Shown here: in pieces, positions 40,507 to 49,433 of the stretch
How the letters are laid out: the number at the start of each line of letters is the position of its first letter
How positions within the stretch are numbered: the stretch's first letter is position 1
Source: an uncultured Bacteroidales bacterium
GTDB lineage: Bacteria; Bacteroidota; Bacteroidia; Bacteroidales; F082
Length of the DNA: 53,583 bases
Assembly (NCBI GenBank): GCA_947303395.1
Contig: CAMYYD010000014.1
Coordinates: forward strand, 1 to 53,583
Reading direction: 5' to 3'
Notes under the pieces: generated by a model
Databases searched by the model: none
The model's input: the letters and a program-made list of their open reading frames with translations, nothing else
Told to the model about the DNA's origin: nothing
Program-made: the position numbers and the translations under genes

Positions 40507-43241
40507 GAATTGAAAAAATCATTATCGAGAATATAAATTCCATCGAAAATGCCGGAATCAGCTTCTCTGAAGGCATTTTGGCTAACGAGCCGTTATTCCT
40601 TATCACCGGCGAGACCGGAAGCGGGAAAAGCACGATTTTGGATGCTATAACGCTCGCATTGTACGATAAATCACCACGTTACGAGAATACAAAGAATAAG
40701 GAAAAGACCGAAAACGGACTTACAACCATGCAAAGCACCACTAATGTGCTTCGCAAAGGCACTAACGACGGCAAGGCTGAAGTATGGTTTAGGGTAGGTG
40801 GCGAGCAATACATCGCCTCATGGCAGATGCACAAAACCCGCAATGGCAAATACGACATGACAAACCGACGCAAACTCGAGGTGCTGAAAGGTGATGATCG
40901 TATCGTTCTCGAAACTAAAATAGACACTGTAAATCAACAAGTTGCAGATTTAGTCGGTCTGACTTACGACCAGTTTGTCCGTTCAGTAATGCTCGCCCAA
41001 GGTCAGTTTAATACGTTTCTGACATCAGAAAAGGCTAAACAGACTGAGATTTTGGAGATGCTAACAGGCACTGAAATCTATTCAAAAATCGCTGAGATTG
41101 TAGGAAGAAAGAAAAACGACGCCAAAAACGCAGTCGAAAAATCATCTGAACTTTATAACTCTTTGACTAAGAATATTTTATCAGATGAAGAACTGACCAC
41201 TTTGAATGACGAACTTGCAAAAAATAAGACTCTGTTTGAGAATAACGATAAAGAAATAAAAGCTATTGAAACCAAACTGAGAAACCTTGAAAAACTCGAA
41301 AGCATTAACAAAGAAATCGATATTTTAAAATCGCAACTCGCTGATTTACAAGCTTCTTACGAAAGATTACTCGAAGAAAAAGAGACTCTGAAAAAGAAAC
41401 GCAATGATTTGAAAAAGCAGATTGACGAACAATCGGGCATGAAGTCAGTAGCAGAAAAAATGCCTCTGATAATGAATCTTCCACTGGAAGAATGCGCAGA
41501 AAGCATCTCAGAGCTCTCAACAATGCTCACAGCAGCCGAATATGCTCAAAAAACAGCCACTGAAGCTTATGACGACTGCAATGAAAGATTCGCAAAAACA
41601 AATCTCGACCAGCTGCTGAAGAGTTTCAACGAGCACAAAGACGAACTGGCGAAACACGAAGCAAGAAAAACAAAATGTTTACGCGTAAAACAGATATTAA
41701 GCGACTATTTAATTAAGAAGCAACTTATTGAAGACAATTTAATTAAGCTATCTGATTTAAAGAAACACTTTAATATTTGTGTTAGTGCTTTTAATGATGC
41801 CGAAAAAGCTTTTAAAGCCAAAGATTCCGAGTTTCAGATTCAGAAAAATATGGTCGAAGAGCACATAAAACTGTTGCGTTCAAAGCTTGAAGACGGCAAA
41901 CCTTGTCCGCTTTGCGGCAGCACCTCACATCAATATCATGACGAAGTTGTGGTCAATTCTCTGTTTGCGACGATCGAAAAATCGTGGAAAGAGGCCAGAG
42001 AGGCTTATGAGAAGGCGAAAGACGATAAAAATGTCACCGACAACAAAATAAAACTGCAGAACGAGAGCATCGAAAACGAGCAGAAACAATTGAATAATCT
42101 CCTTCAAAACCTAACAAAAGAGTGCAATGGCGAGCCAGTTTTCGAAATGGATCGTCTTGACAAGGGTTTGGAGGCTTGCGAAGTGAAGATTGTCGAGGAA
42201 AATACCGAGATTGCCAATATCAACAATCAGATTCAAGAGGCGAGAAAGATTCAAGAAGAACTAAAACAGCTTCTTAAGAAAAAAAATGAGGCTGAATCTG
42301 CTTACAACCTGATTCTCAGGAAGTTAGCCTGCAAATGGAAGAAACTCAATGATGAGTATTCCAAAGTGGATTCTGATATAACAAAAATCGACGAAATCGC
42401 CAATGGAATCAAGAGAATCGAAGAATTTGAGCGTATTGATGAGTTTAAAGGCAAGGTCGCCTCAAGAAACGATATCGGAAAAGACTCAATTTTGATTGGT
42501 TTTACTAAGGTTTTGACAAATATTATCAGTAAAAGCGATGAGAAAAAGGCTATTGAGAAAGAGACTGCGAACACCGATAAAGTTGAAGTGTTAAAATCGC
42601 TGGAAGTGCTTGAAAATCAACGTAAAGAGATTGATGCAACACTTACTGAGACACGCACTAAACTTTCGCTGAACACCCAAAACTCAAATCAAGCGGATGC
42701 GGCAAAAGCGGATATGCAAGCAAAATCAGGTGTTTTGGCACTTTGGACAGAGCTTGCCAACGCTATTGGGACAACGTCAACCGATAATTTCCGTGATGTG
42801 GCGCAGGCTTACACCATGCGAATTCTACTCGATCAAGCCAACTATTTCTTGCGTAAGTTAAGTGGTCGCTATGAATTGACATGTTATTCCAACTCATTGG
42901 CTATCATGGTGATGGACAAAGAAATGGGAGGGGAGTTGCGCAGTGCGAGCTCATTGTCGGGAGGTGAGACTTTCATTGTTTCGTTGGCACTTGCGCTTGG
43001 TTTAGCAGCGCTGAACGACGAGAATCTCAATATCGACATGTTGTTTATCGACGAGGGATTCGGAACATTGGATGGCGAAAGTCTCGAAATGGCCGTGCAA
43101 ACTCTTGGAAACATGCAGAAATTCGGACGAAAAGTCGGCATTATATCTCACGTGGAAAGTCTGAAAGAGCGCATTCCTGCTCAGATTCAGGTAACAAAAC
43201 GCGGAAAGGCGGCAAGTCAGGTAACAGTAGTGAAAATTTGA
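40503..43241 (+). CDS. sbcC: Exonuclease SbcCD subunit C (Rad50-like ATPase)
   Basis: A 912-residue ATPase of the Rad50/SMC group. Walker A ITGETGSGKST lies near residues 34-44, long coiled coils run from about 190 to 740, the zinc hook is CPLCG (Cys468 and Cys471), and the C-terminal half of the ATPase has the LSGGETF signature and Walker B MLFIDEGFGTLDGE. It tethers DNA ends and powers SbcD. The 4-bp ATGA overlap ties its translation to sbcD. A sodium-symporter gene follows after 15 bp. Confidence 0.95.
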   Translation: MRIEKIIIENINSIENAGISFSEGILANEPLFLITGETGSGKSTILDAITLALYDKSPRYENTKNKEKTENGLTTMQSTTNVLRKGTNDGKAEVWFRVGGEQYIASWQMHKTRNGKYDMTNRRKLEVLKGDDRIVLETKIDTVNQQVADLVGLTYDQFVRSVMLAQGQFNTFLTSEKAKQTEILEMLTGTEIYSKIAEIVGRKKNDAKNAVEKSSELYNSLTKNILSDEELTTLNDELAKNKTLFENNDKEIKAIETKLRNLEKLESINKEIDILKSQLADLQASYERLLEEKETLKKKRNDLKKQIDEQSGMKSVAEKMPLIMNLPLEECAESISELSTMLTAAEYAQKTATEAYDDCNERFAKTNLDQLLKSFNEHKDELAKHEARKTKCLRVKQILSDYLIKKQLIEDNLIKLSDLKKHFNICVSAFNDAEKAFKAKDSEFQIQKNMVEEHIKLLRSKLEDGKPCPLCGSTSHQYHDEVVVNSLFATIEKSWKEAREAYEKAKDDKNVTDNKIKLQNESIENEQKQLNNLLQNLTKECNGEPVFEMDRLDKGLEACEVKIVEENTEIANINNQIQEARKIQEELKQLLKKKNEAESAYNLILRKLACKWKKLNDEYSKVDSDITKIDEIANGIKRIEEFERIDEFKGKVASRNDIGKDSILIGFTKVLTNIISKSDEKKAIEKETANTDKVEVLKSLEVLENQRKEIDATLTETRTKLSLNTQNSNQADAAKADMQAKSGVLALWTELANAIGTTSTDNFRDVAQAYTMRILLDQANYFLRKLSGRYELTCYSNSLAIMVMDKEMGGELRSASSLSGGETFIVSLALALGLAALNDENLNIDMLFIDEGFGTLDGESLEMAVQTLGNMQKFGRKVGIISHVESLKERIPAQIQVTKRGKAASQVTVVKI

Positions 43242-43256
43242 TGATTAAATATTAAA

Positions 43257-44729
43257 ATGACAATTTCTTTTTACCATATATTAGGTCTGGTTTTATCGAT
43301 ACTTTTAATTGAAGTCGTTGGTATTCTTTCAGTTAGAAAAGTAAAAAACGAAAATGACTTCAATACTGGAGGCGGCAAAGCCGGCACTTGGGTGGTCGCA
43401 GGAACCATTATCGGAACCTTGGTCGGCGGACAATCGACGGTTGGAACAGCACAGCTGGCATTCAGTTTCGGTATCTCAGCCTGGTGGTTTACGATGGGAA
43501 TGGCTCTTGGTTGTGTCGTTTTGGCAATCGGTTATGTGATACCGTTACGACGTAGCGGAAGCACGACATTGCTTGAAATCGTTCGCAAAGAATATGGCAG
43601 AAAAGCTGAAATATCAGGCTCTTTGCTTTGCTCATTCGGCATGTTTATCAGTATAATCGCGCAGGTTTTGTCAGCGTCAGCATTGTTGATGACGATTTTC
43701 AGCATCAAATTCTGGGTAGCGGCAGTTATTTCTGCAATAATCATGACTTTGTATGTGGTTTTCGGCGGTCTTTGGAGCGCAGGAATAGGAGGAGTGGTGA
43801 AAATCATTCTTTTATGCCTGTCAGCATTGGCAGCCGGCGCTATTGTCCTGTTCCTCACAAAAGGCTATTCCGGACTCATCGACTCGGTCCGTCACATCTT
43901 GTTATGCACTGATATTCAATCAATTGACGGAATGTATTCGGTCCACGACGTGAATATGAAATATCAATATCCGTTTGCGAGAGGCGTTTCAAAAGACGTT
44001 GGTTCATGCATTTCCGTGATTCTCGGAGTGCTTTCAACCCAAACTTATGCTCAAGGTATCTGGTCTGGACGAGCCGACAGCGTAGCACGAAAAGGTGCTC
44101 TCATCTCAGCTCTGATCTCCATCCCGATTGGTTTTGCCTGTGTGCTTGTCGGAATGTATATGCGCGCTAACTACATCACTGTTGAAGAACTTAACGCATT
44201 GACAATCATGGGTAAAGACATGCCAGAAGGTCTGGGTATCATGACGAGTTCCGCACAGGCATTCCCGATGTTTGTCACCAACCATATGCCTAAATTCCTT
44301 GGCGGAATCGTACTCGGCACCTTATTGATTACCATTATCATCGGCGGCTCAGGATTGACTTTAGGCGCATCGACCATCTTGGTAAAAGATGTTTTCAAGC
44401 CAAACAACAAACTCTTGATTTCGCGTCTCACCATTGTCGGCATACAAATCATCGCAATCATCATAGCGTCTTCATTCTCAGGACGTTACATCAACGATTT
44501 GGGATTCCTTTCGATGGGATTGCGCACTACAGCGACATTCGTTCCGCTAACATTGGCGCTGTTTTTCCCAGGAAAATTCAGACCGAAATGGGTGTTCATC
44601 TCGATCATTTTCGGTACAGCATGCCTAATTATTGCAGAAATAACGCCAATGCCGATAGATTCAATCTATGTCGGCCTGACGGGTTCAATAGTATGTTGTT
44701 TAATGGGATTGAAAAAGAAGCCTATTTAG
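43257..44729 (+). CDS. Sodium:solute symporter family protein (first of two)
   Basis: A 490-residue inner-membrane protein with about 13 helices and SSS-family sequence (NDFNTGGGKAGTWVVAGTII, GTLVGGQSTVGTAQLAF, GGLWSAGIGGVVKIIL, GASTILVKDVF). It likely couples sodium entry to uptake of an organic solute; the solute is not apparent. It follows sbcC by 15 bp and may be read from the same promoter by chance. The stop overlaps the next gene on the other strand by 4 bp. Confidence 0.85.
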   Translation: MTISFYHILGLVLSILLIEVVGILSVRKVKNENDFNTGGGKAGTWVVAGTIIGTLVGGQSTVGTAQLAFSFGISAWWFTMGMALGCVVLAIGYVIPLRRSGSTTLLEIVRKEYGRKAEISGSLLCSFGMFISIIAQVLSASALLMTIFSIKFWVAAVISAIIMTLYVVFGGLWSAGIGGVVKIILLCLSALAAGAIVLFLTKGYSGLIDSVRHILLCTDIQSIDGMYSVHDVNMKYQYPFARGVSKDVGSCISVILGVLSTQTYAQGIWSGRADSVARKGALISALISIPIGFACVLVGMYMRANYITVEELNALTIMGKDMPEGLGIMTSSAQAFPMFVTNHMPKFLGGIVLGTLLITIIIGGSGLTLGASTILVKDVFKPNNKLLISRLTIVGIQIIAIIIASSFSGRYINDLGFLSMGLRTTATFVPLTLALFFPGKFRPKWVFISIIFGTACLIIAEITPMPIDSIYVGLTGSIVCCLMGLKKKPI

Positions 44730-45136
44730 TATCTGTCATACGGATCGTCATAAGGCTCGTCGAAGCTTTCATCCTCGTAGTATTCCTCTTCATCCTCACC
44801 GAAAATGTCTTCTTCATCTTCGGCAAACATGTTTTCGCCTTCTTCCCAGTCGAAATCTTCCTCAAGCTTGCTCTCGTCGAACTCGTCGATATCATTCATC
44901 TGGTTCATGAAATCGCGCAATTCCTCATCACTCATCTCATCGAGATTGGCTGTCAATAACTTATTGTCGCGTGACGATGAACGAAGCTCCTTCAAAACAT
45001 CCGGAGCGATGTAGAAATCATCAATGTTTTCCTGGCAATATTTGATGTATTTCGGGTCTTTTTCAAAGACTTCAGCTAAAGTCTCACCCTCATATTTTCC
45101 AAAAGTGAAAATCGAATCAATGTCGTAAAATTTCAT
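44726..45136 (-). CDS. Acidic protein with Exo_X C-terminal-like motif
   Basis: A 136-residue protein. Residues 8-34 (FTFGKYEGETLAEV..KDPKYIKYC) match the small Exo_X-C motif often found attached to exonucleases, where it is usually F-G-K-Y-K-G-x-x-x-x-E-V. Residues from about 85 on are strongly acidic (EEDFDWEEGE, EDEEDIFGEDEEEYYED). There is no nuclease domain, so it is not itself an exonuclease. A role in binding another protein or a basic nucleic-acid-binding partner is possible. Own promoter at 45159-45190; the end overlaps the symporter by 4 bp. Confidence 0.65.
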   Translation of the reverse strand: MKFYDIDSIFTFGKYEGETLAEVFEKDPKYIKYCQENIDDFYIAPDVLKELRSSSRDNKLLTANLDEMSDEELRDFMNQMNDIDEFDESKLEEDFDWEEGENMFAEDEEDIFGEDEEEYYEDESFDEPYDDPYDRY

Positions 45137-45158
45137 ATCTTAACAAATTTTTGATTTA

Positions 45159-45190
45159 CAAAATTACAGCATTTTCTTTTAAAATGCAAG
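45159..45190 (-). promoter_or_regulatory. Promoter of the acidic Exo_X-C-like gene
   Basis: Minus-strand CTTG (45190-45187) and TAATTTTG (45166-45159), 20 bp apart, 22 bases before the start codon at 45136. CTTGCATTTTAAAA at the -33 side is shared with the promoter at 10553-10584. Confidence 0.65.
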
Positions 45191-45197
45191 TTTTTTC

Positions 45198-45566
45198 TTA
45201 TTTTTTGAAAATAAAATAAACGGCAAGAACCAAGAAGCCGAATCCGATTAGATGATTCCAGTTGAATTCGCCCATTTTAAATACTTTGATGCTGATAATC
45301 ATAAAGATAATGATACTTACAGCTTCTTGAATGACCTTCAACTGCACGAGAGTAAACGGTCCGCCATGCACGATAGAGCCCATTCTGTTTGCCGGAATCA
45401 TAAATGAATACTCAAAAAACGCGATTCCCCAGCTTGCTAAGATAACGAGAATCAACGGCCAGTCTTTCATAACACCCATCTCGCTGAGCTTTATATTGCC
45501 GTACCAAGCAAATGTCATGAAGACATTGGAAACCATAAGCATCAAAATAGTGTAAAGTCCTTTCAT
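45198..45566 (-). CDS. DUF486 (DMT-superfamily) membrane protein
   Basis: A 122-residue protein with four hydrophobic segments and the DUF486 sequence LMLMVSNVFMTFAWYGN, GIAFFEYSFMIPANRMG and TLVQLKVIQEAVSIIIF. It is a half-size member of the drug/metabolite transporter superfamily, thought to act as a small transporter; substrate unknown. It has its own -7 element at 45584-45591 and is divergent from gmhA. Confidence 0.9.
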   Translation of the reverse strand: MKGLYTILMLMVSNVFMTFAWYGNIKLSEMGVMKDWPLILVILASWGIAFFEYSFMIPANRMGSIVHGGPFTLVQLKVIQEAVSIIIFMIISIKVFKMGEFNWNHLIGFGFLVLAVYFIFKK

Positions 45567-45583
45567 TTTTTAAAAATTTGCCG

Positions 45584-45591
45584 CAAAATTA
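45584..45591 (-). promoter_or_regulatory. -7 element TAATTTTG before the DUF486 gene
   Basis: TAATTTTG followed by C lies 17 bp before the start codon at 45566 on the minus strand. It is a perfect TAnnTTTG match. Confidence 0.5.
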
Positions 45592-45613
45592 CAAAAATCT
45601 AAAGTCTTTTTAC

Positions 45614-45621
45614 TATCTTTG
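45614..45621 (+). promoter_or_regulatory. -7 element TATCTTTG before gmhA
   Basis: TATCTTTG followed by CA lies 16 bp before ATG 45638. It is back-to-back with the DUF486 element, only 22 bp apart. Confidence 0.6.
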
Positions 45622-45637
45622 CAAAAATATTTGAAAA

Positions 45638-46213
45638 ATGATTTCTATTGAGAACATTATAAAAGATTCAATATGCGTTAAGCAATTGATTCTCAATGAT
45701 AAAAACTTTGTTAACAGAATCAATGAGGCAGCTGTATTGTGTGTCGAATCGCTGAAAAACGGCGGCAAGATTCATTTCTGCGGCAATGGCGGAAGTGCTT
45801 CCGACGCGCAACATCTCGCAGCCGAGCTGAGCGGACGTTTTTATTACGACCGTCCACCTCTGAATGCTGAGGCTTTACACGTGAATACGAGCTATCTCAC
45901 CGCTGTCGCCAACGATTATTCCTACGACATGATTTATGCCAGAATGTTGCAGGCTTCGGCAAAAAAAGGTGATGTTTTGGTTGGAATCAGCACTTCGGGT
46001 AATTCAGCTAACATATTGAAAGCCTTCGAAGTAGCAAAAGAAATCGGTGTTAAGACAATCGGAATGACAGGAGAGACAGGCGGGAAAATGGCCGAATGCA
46101 GTGATGTTTTGCTCAATGTTCCGAGCAAATGTACTCCGAGAATTCAGGAGTCACACATCATGATTGGCCACATCATCTGTGAAATCATCGAAGCCACAAT
46201 ATTCCCGAGATAA
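45638..46213 (+). CDS. gmhA: Sedoheptulose-7-phosphate isomerase
   Basis: A 191-residue SIS-fold enzyme of normal GmhA length. Motifs: HFCGNGGSASDAQHLAAEL (phosphosugar-binding loop), GDVLVGISTSGNSANIL and IQESHIMIGHIICE with the catalytic Glu/His. It converts sedoheptulose 7-phosphate to D-glycero-D-manno-heptose 7-phosphate, the first step to ADP- or GDP-heptose for surface polysaccharide. The gene with the next step (gmhB) starts two bases after its stop. Confidence 0.94.
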   Translation: MISIENIIKDSICVKQLILNDKNFVNRINEAAVLCVESLKNGGKIHFCGNGGSASDAQHLAAELSGRFYYDRPPLNAEALHVNTSYLTAVANDYSYDMIYARMLQASAKKGDVLVGISTSGNSANILKAFEVAKEIGVKTIGMTGETGGKMAECSDVLLNVPSKCTPRIQESHIMIGHIICEIIEATIFPR

Positions 46214-46215
46214 TC

Positions 46216-46755
46216 ATGGAGTGGAAGGGCAAAATCGACAAATCCTGGACTTTGTTCCTCGACCGTGACGGCGTCATCAACGTGCGTCTAATCGACGATT
46301 ATGTCAAGAACATCAATGAGTTTGAATTTTTGCCTGGCGTTTTGGAGGCTTTTAAAATCTTTGCCGAAAAATTCGGTCGCATCATCATTGTGACTAATCA
46401 ACAAGGTGTTGGAAAAGGCCTAATGACTTTGCAAGATGTCGACATGGTGCACGATTTCATGAAGAAAGAGATTGATAATCAAAAGGGTAGGATAGATGCT
46501 ATTTATATCTGTCCTCAACTGAAATCCGACCCGAATAACTTCCGCAAACCAAGTCCAAGAATGGCTTACATGGCTCAACACGACTTTCCGGAAATCGATT
46601 TTGACAAATCCATCATGATAGGCGACTCCAACTCCGATATCGAATTCGGTAAAAACGCCGGAATGTACACAATATTAATAGGTGACGAGCCTGTAAAATG
46701 CAAACCCGACAGCAAATTCGAGTCACTTTTAAAGTTTGCCAACATATTAAAGTAA
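46216..46755 (+). CDS. gmhB: D,D-heptose bisphosphate phosphatase (HAD-IIIA)
   Basis: A 179-residue HAD phosphatase. Motif I FLDRDGVIN, motif II VTNQQGVGKG and motif IV IMIGDSNSDIEFGKNAG. The Cys-x-x zinc loop of classical GmhB is not fully present (only ICPQL is seen), so it may be zinc-free or act on a related sugar phosphate. Adjacent gmhA strongly supports the heptose pathway. No heptokinase gene is in the window. A symporter gene follows after 43 bp. Confidence 0.85.
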   Translation: MEWKGKIDKSWTLFLDRDGVINVRLIDDYVKNINEFEFLPGVLEAFKIFAEKFGRIIIVTNQQGVGKGLMTLQDVDMVHDFMKKEIDNQKGRIDAIYICPQLKSDPNNFRKPSPRMAYMAQHDFPEIDFDKSIMIGDSNSDIEFGKNAGMYTILIGDEPVKCKPDSKFESLLKFANILK

Positions 46756-46798
46756 TAGTTTAAATAAAGATATTTATTTCATTTATTATCAAGAATAT

Positions 46799-48280
46799 AT
46801 GTCAACGTTGATATTAACGGTTTTTGTAATATACACAATCCTGATTCTGGTGATTGCGCATCTCACTTCGCGAAAGTCGACGAACGAGACGTTTTTCACA
46901 GGGAATCGTAAATCACCATGGTTTGTGGTTGCTTACGGTATGATTGGAGCGTCGCTTTCGGGCGTCACTTTCATGTCGGTGCCGGGCAACGTTTACACCA
47001 GTCAATTCACGTATTTTGGCATAGTTCTCGGTTATATCATAGGTTATGCGGTAATTGCATTGTTTTTGCTGCCGCTGTATTACAAACTCAACCTGACTTC
47101 CATTTATTCTTACCTCGAAATGCGCTTCGGAAAACACTCCGAAAAGACCGGTGCCGCTTTTTTCATCTTATCGCGTTTACTTGGCTCCGCACTTCGTATG
47201 TATTTGGTTGTCTTTGTGTTATATGAGTTTGTCTTCAAAGATTGGGGCATACCTTTCTGGGTTCCTGCTGTGATTTTCATAGCGTTAATCCTTGTCTACA
47301 CCTTCAAAGGCGGCATTAAAACTGTTGTTTGGACTGACACTTTACAAACCACATTCCTGCTTTTGGCGGCAATAATCACTGTTGTTTGCATACTGAAAGA
47401 GCTCAACATCTCAATTCCTGATTTGCTGAAAGCCTCGTCAGAGCAGGGTTATACGAAACTTTTCGAAACCGACCCGAATCACAGTCGTTTCTGGCTTAAA
47501 CAGATTCTCAGCGGAGCTTTCATCACCATCGTGATGACCGGGCTCGATCAGGATATGATGCAGAAAAACATGACTTGCAAGAGTCTGCGTGATGCCCAGA
47601 AAAACGTGATGACTTCAAGCATTTTGTTCATCTTCGTGAACATCATTTTCCTTTGCCTCGGAGCCTCGTTGATTTATTACGCGCAACGTACAGGATTCCA
47701 ACTGCCGACCAACGAGAGTGGAGTAGTGGTCAACGACAAGATTTTCCCTGCTATCGCTTTCAGTTTCAGCAAGTTCACCAGTATTGTGTTTGTCATCGGA
47801 CTTGTTGCGGCGGGATATTCTTCAGCCGACGGCACATTGACGGCTCTCACAACGACTTTCTGCTACAATTTCCTCGATTTCGACACTAAACAAGACCTTA
47901 CAGAAGACCATAAACTTAAGACAAGAAAACGTATTCACGTCATATTTGCGATAGTTTACTTATTGGTAATCATAGCGTTCCGTCCGTTCCACAACCAATC
48001 ACTTATCGACAAAGTGTTTGAAATAGCAGGTTACACTTACGGACCGTTGCTCGGTTTGTACACCTTCGGACTTTTCTTGAAAAACCGCAAGCCAGTCGAC
48101 AAATTTGTGCCTTACATCGCAATAGCTTCTCCGATTTTGAGTTACATATTAAATATGTATTCAACGCAACTGTTCAATGGCTATAAATTCGGCTTTGAAA
48201 TATTGATAATCAATGGTTTAATAACATTTGTCGCATTGTTGTTAAGCTCTAAAACATCGAAAACAAACTTAAATATATAA
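46799..48280 (+). CDS. Sodium:solute symporter family protein (second of two)
   Basis: A 493-residue membrane protein with about 13 helices and SSS features (ETFFTGNRKSPWFVVAYGMI, SGVTFMSVPGNVY, GGIKTVVWTDTLQTTFLL, MTGLDQDMMQKNMTCKSLRD). Substrate unknown. It belongs to the gmhA-gmhB-DUF4831 unit; the DUF4831 gene begins 4 bp after its stop. It is distinct in sequence from the symporter at 43257. Confidence 0.88.
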   Translation: MSTLILTVFVIYTILILVIAHLTSRKSTNETFFTGNRKSPWFVVAYGMIGASLSGVTFMSVPGNVYTSQFTYFGIVLGYIIGYAVIALFLLPLYYKLNLTSIYSYLEMRFGKHSEKTGAAFFILSRLLGSALRMYLVVFVLYEFVFKDWGIPFWVPAVIFIALILVYTFKGGIKTVVWTDTLQTTFLLLAAIITVVCILKELNISIPDLLKASSEQGYTKLFETDPNHSRFWLKQILSGAFITIVMTGLDQDMMQKNMTCKSLRDAQKNVMTSSILFIFVNIIFLCLGASLIYYAQRTGFQLPTNESGVVVNDKIFPAIAFSFSKFTSIVFVIGLVAAGYSSADGTLTALTTTFCYNFLDFDTKQDLTEDHKLKTRKRIHVIFAIVYLLVIIAFRPFHNQSLIDKVFEIAGYTYGPLLGLYTFGLFLKNRKPVDKFVPYIAIASPILSYILNMYSTQLFNGYKFGFEILIINGLITFVALLLSSKTSKTNLNI

Positions 48281-48284
48281 CGCC

Positions 48285-49433
48285 ATGAAAAAACTATTCC
48301 TAATTTTAGCATTATTTGCATCGTTAGGCCTTGATGCTCAATTTGTTATCACTAGTTCTAACAAGGTAACCGAAGATCAGGACGGTGGCATTTTCTACTA
48401 TCTGCCAAGAAACGTCATCAAACTGGAATTCACAATTGAAGAGACAAACTATTACATCGGTCCATACGCTGAATTTGCAGGCAAACTCATGGGACTTACC
48501 GAATACGTTAAAGAAGAAAAAACAGTTTTTAACATCAAAGATGTTGATATTCAGATAGCTAACGAAGCCGATCCGAATGCTGTTTATTGCATTTCGGCCG
48601 ACGACAGAGGCAAGGAGCCGATGCCAAGCGTCATTTTGGATGAAAACGGAATCATCATTGCAGTTGGTTTCGACAGCGTGCCATCTGACATCCAGCCAAA
48701 AGTCAACAAATTCATTTACAGCGAGTTAACTCAAGAAAGCAAACCAGAAGTTTCGTTTATCGGATTCTTTGATAACGAGATTGAGGTAGAAGAAGTTGAA
48801 GAAGCTGAGGATGGGGAAGAAGAAGGCGGTAAAAAAGCCCAGAAGGAATTGACCAAGGAAGACCGTGCAAAAGCTATCATTGACAAGATTACCAAGATCA
48901 GAAATTCTTATTTCGAACTAGTATCAGGTTTTCAGGAGGTTTCATACGGAGATATTACGTCATACATGGCCGAGAATATGAAAAACCTTGAAAATGAATA
49001 TGTTAGCTTGTTTAAAGGCAAGATTGTGACAACAATTTACAAAAAGACCGTGTATTACACGCCAGATGCAAACAACGCAAATAATTCAGTGACAGTCGCC
49101 AAACTTTCAGGCACCGACGGTTTGGTTGATGCCAATGGCAAAGGTGATGCAGTAAAACTGCAGTTTGAAAGCATCAATGCGCTGCAAAACGTCAATCCGA
49201 TGATTGATAATGGCAAGAAAACATCATTCAGCAACAAGTTGTTCTACAGAATGCCAGCTAAATCTAATGTCAAGGTTGTTTGCGGCAACAATGTAATTGC
49301 AGAAAAACAATTGACAATCAGTCAGTTTGGCAAAATCAGATCACTTGTTGTGAAGAACAATAAGGTATTATTCAACCCGAATACAGGTCAAATAATCACC
49401 ATTATCAAGCAAGATAATATTGTTAAGAATTAA
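48285..49433 (+). CDS. DUF4831 family exported protein
   Basis: A 382-residue exported protein: signal peptide 1-18 (MKKLFLILALFASLGLDA), then FYYLPRNVIKLEFTIEET and YYIGPYAEFAGKLMGL, the DUF4831 signature. An acidic insert lies near residues 165-185 (EVEEVEEAEDGEEEGGKK). The family is restricted to Bacteroidota and unassigned. Last gene of the gmh operon; its stop overlaps the convergent DUF3127 gene by 4 bp. Confidence 0.82.
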   Translation: MKKLFLILALFASLGLDAQFVITSSNKVTEDQDGGIFYYLPRNVIKLEFTIEETNYYIGPYAEFAGKLMGLTEYVKEEKTVFNIKDVDIQIANEADPNAVYCISADDRGKEPMPSVILDENGIIIAVGFDSVPSDIQPKVNKFIYSELTQESKPEVSFIGFFDNEIEVEEVEEAEDGEEEGGKKAQKELTKEDRAKAIIDKITKIRNSYFELVSGFQEVSYGDITSYMAENMKNLENEYVSLFKGKIVTTIYKKTVYYTPDANNANNSVTVAKLSGTDGLVDANGKGDAVKLQFESINALQNVNPMIDNGKKTSFSNKLFYRMPAKSNVKVVCGNNVIAEKQLTISQFGKIRSLVVKNNKVLFNPNTGQIITIIKQDNIVKN

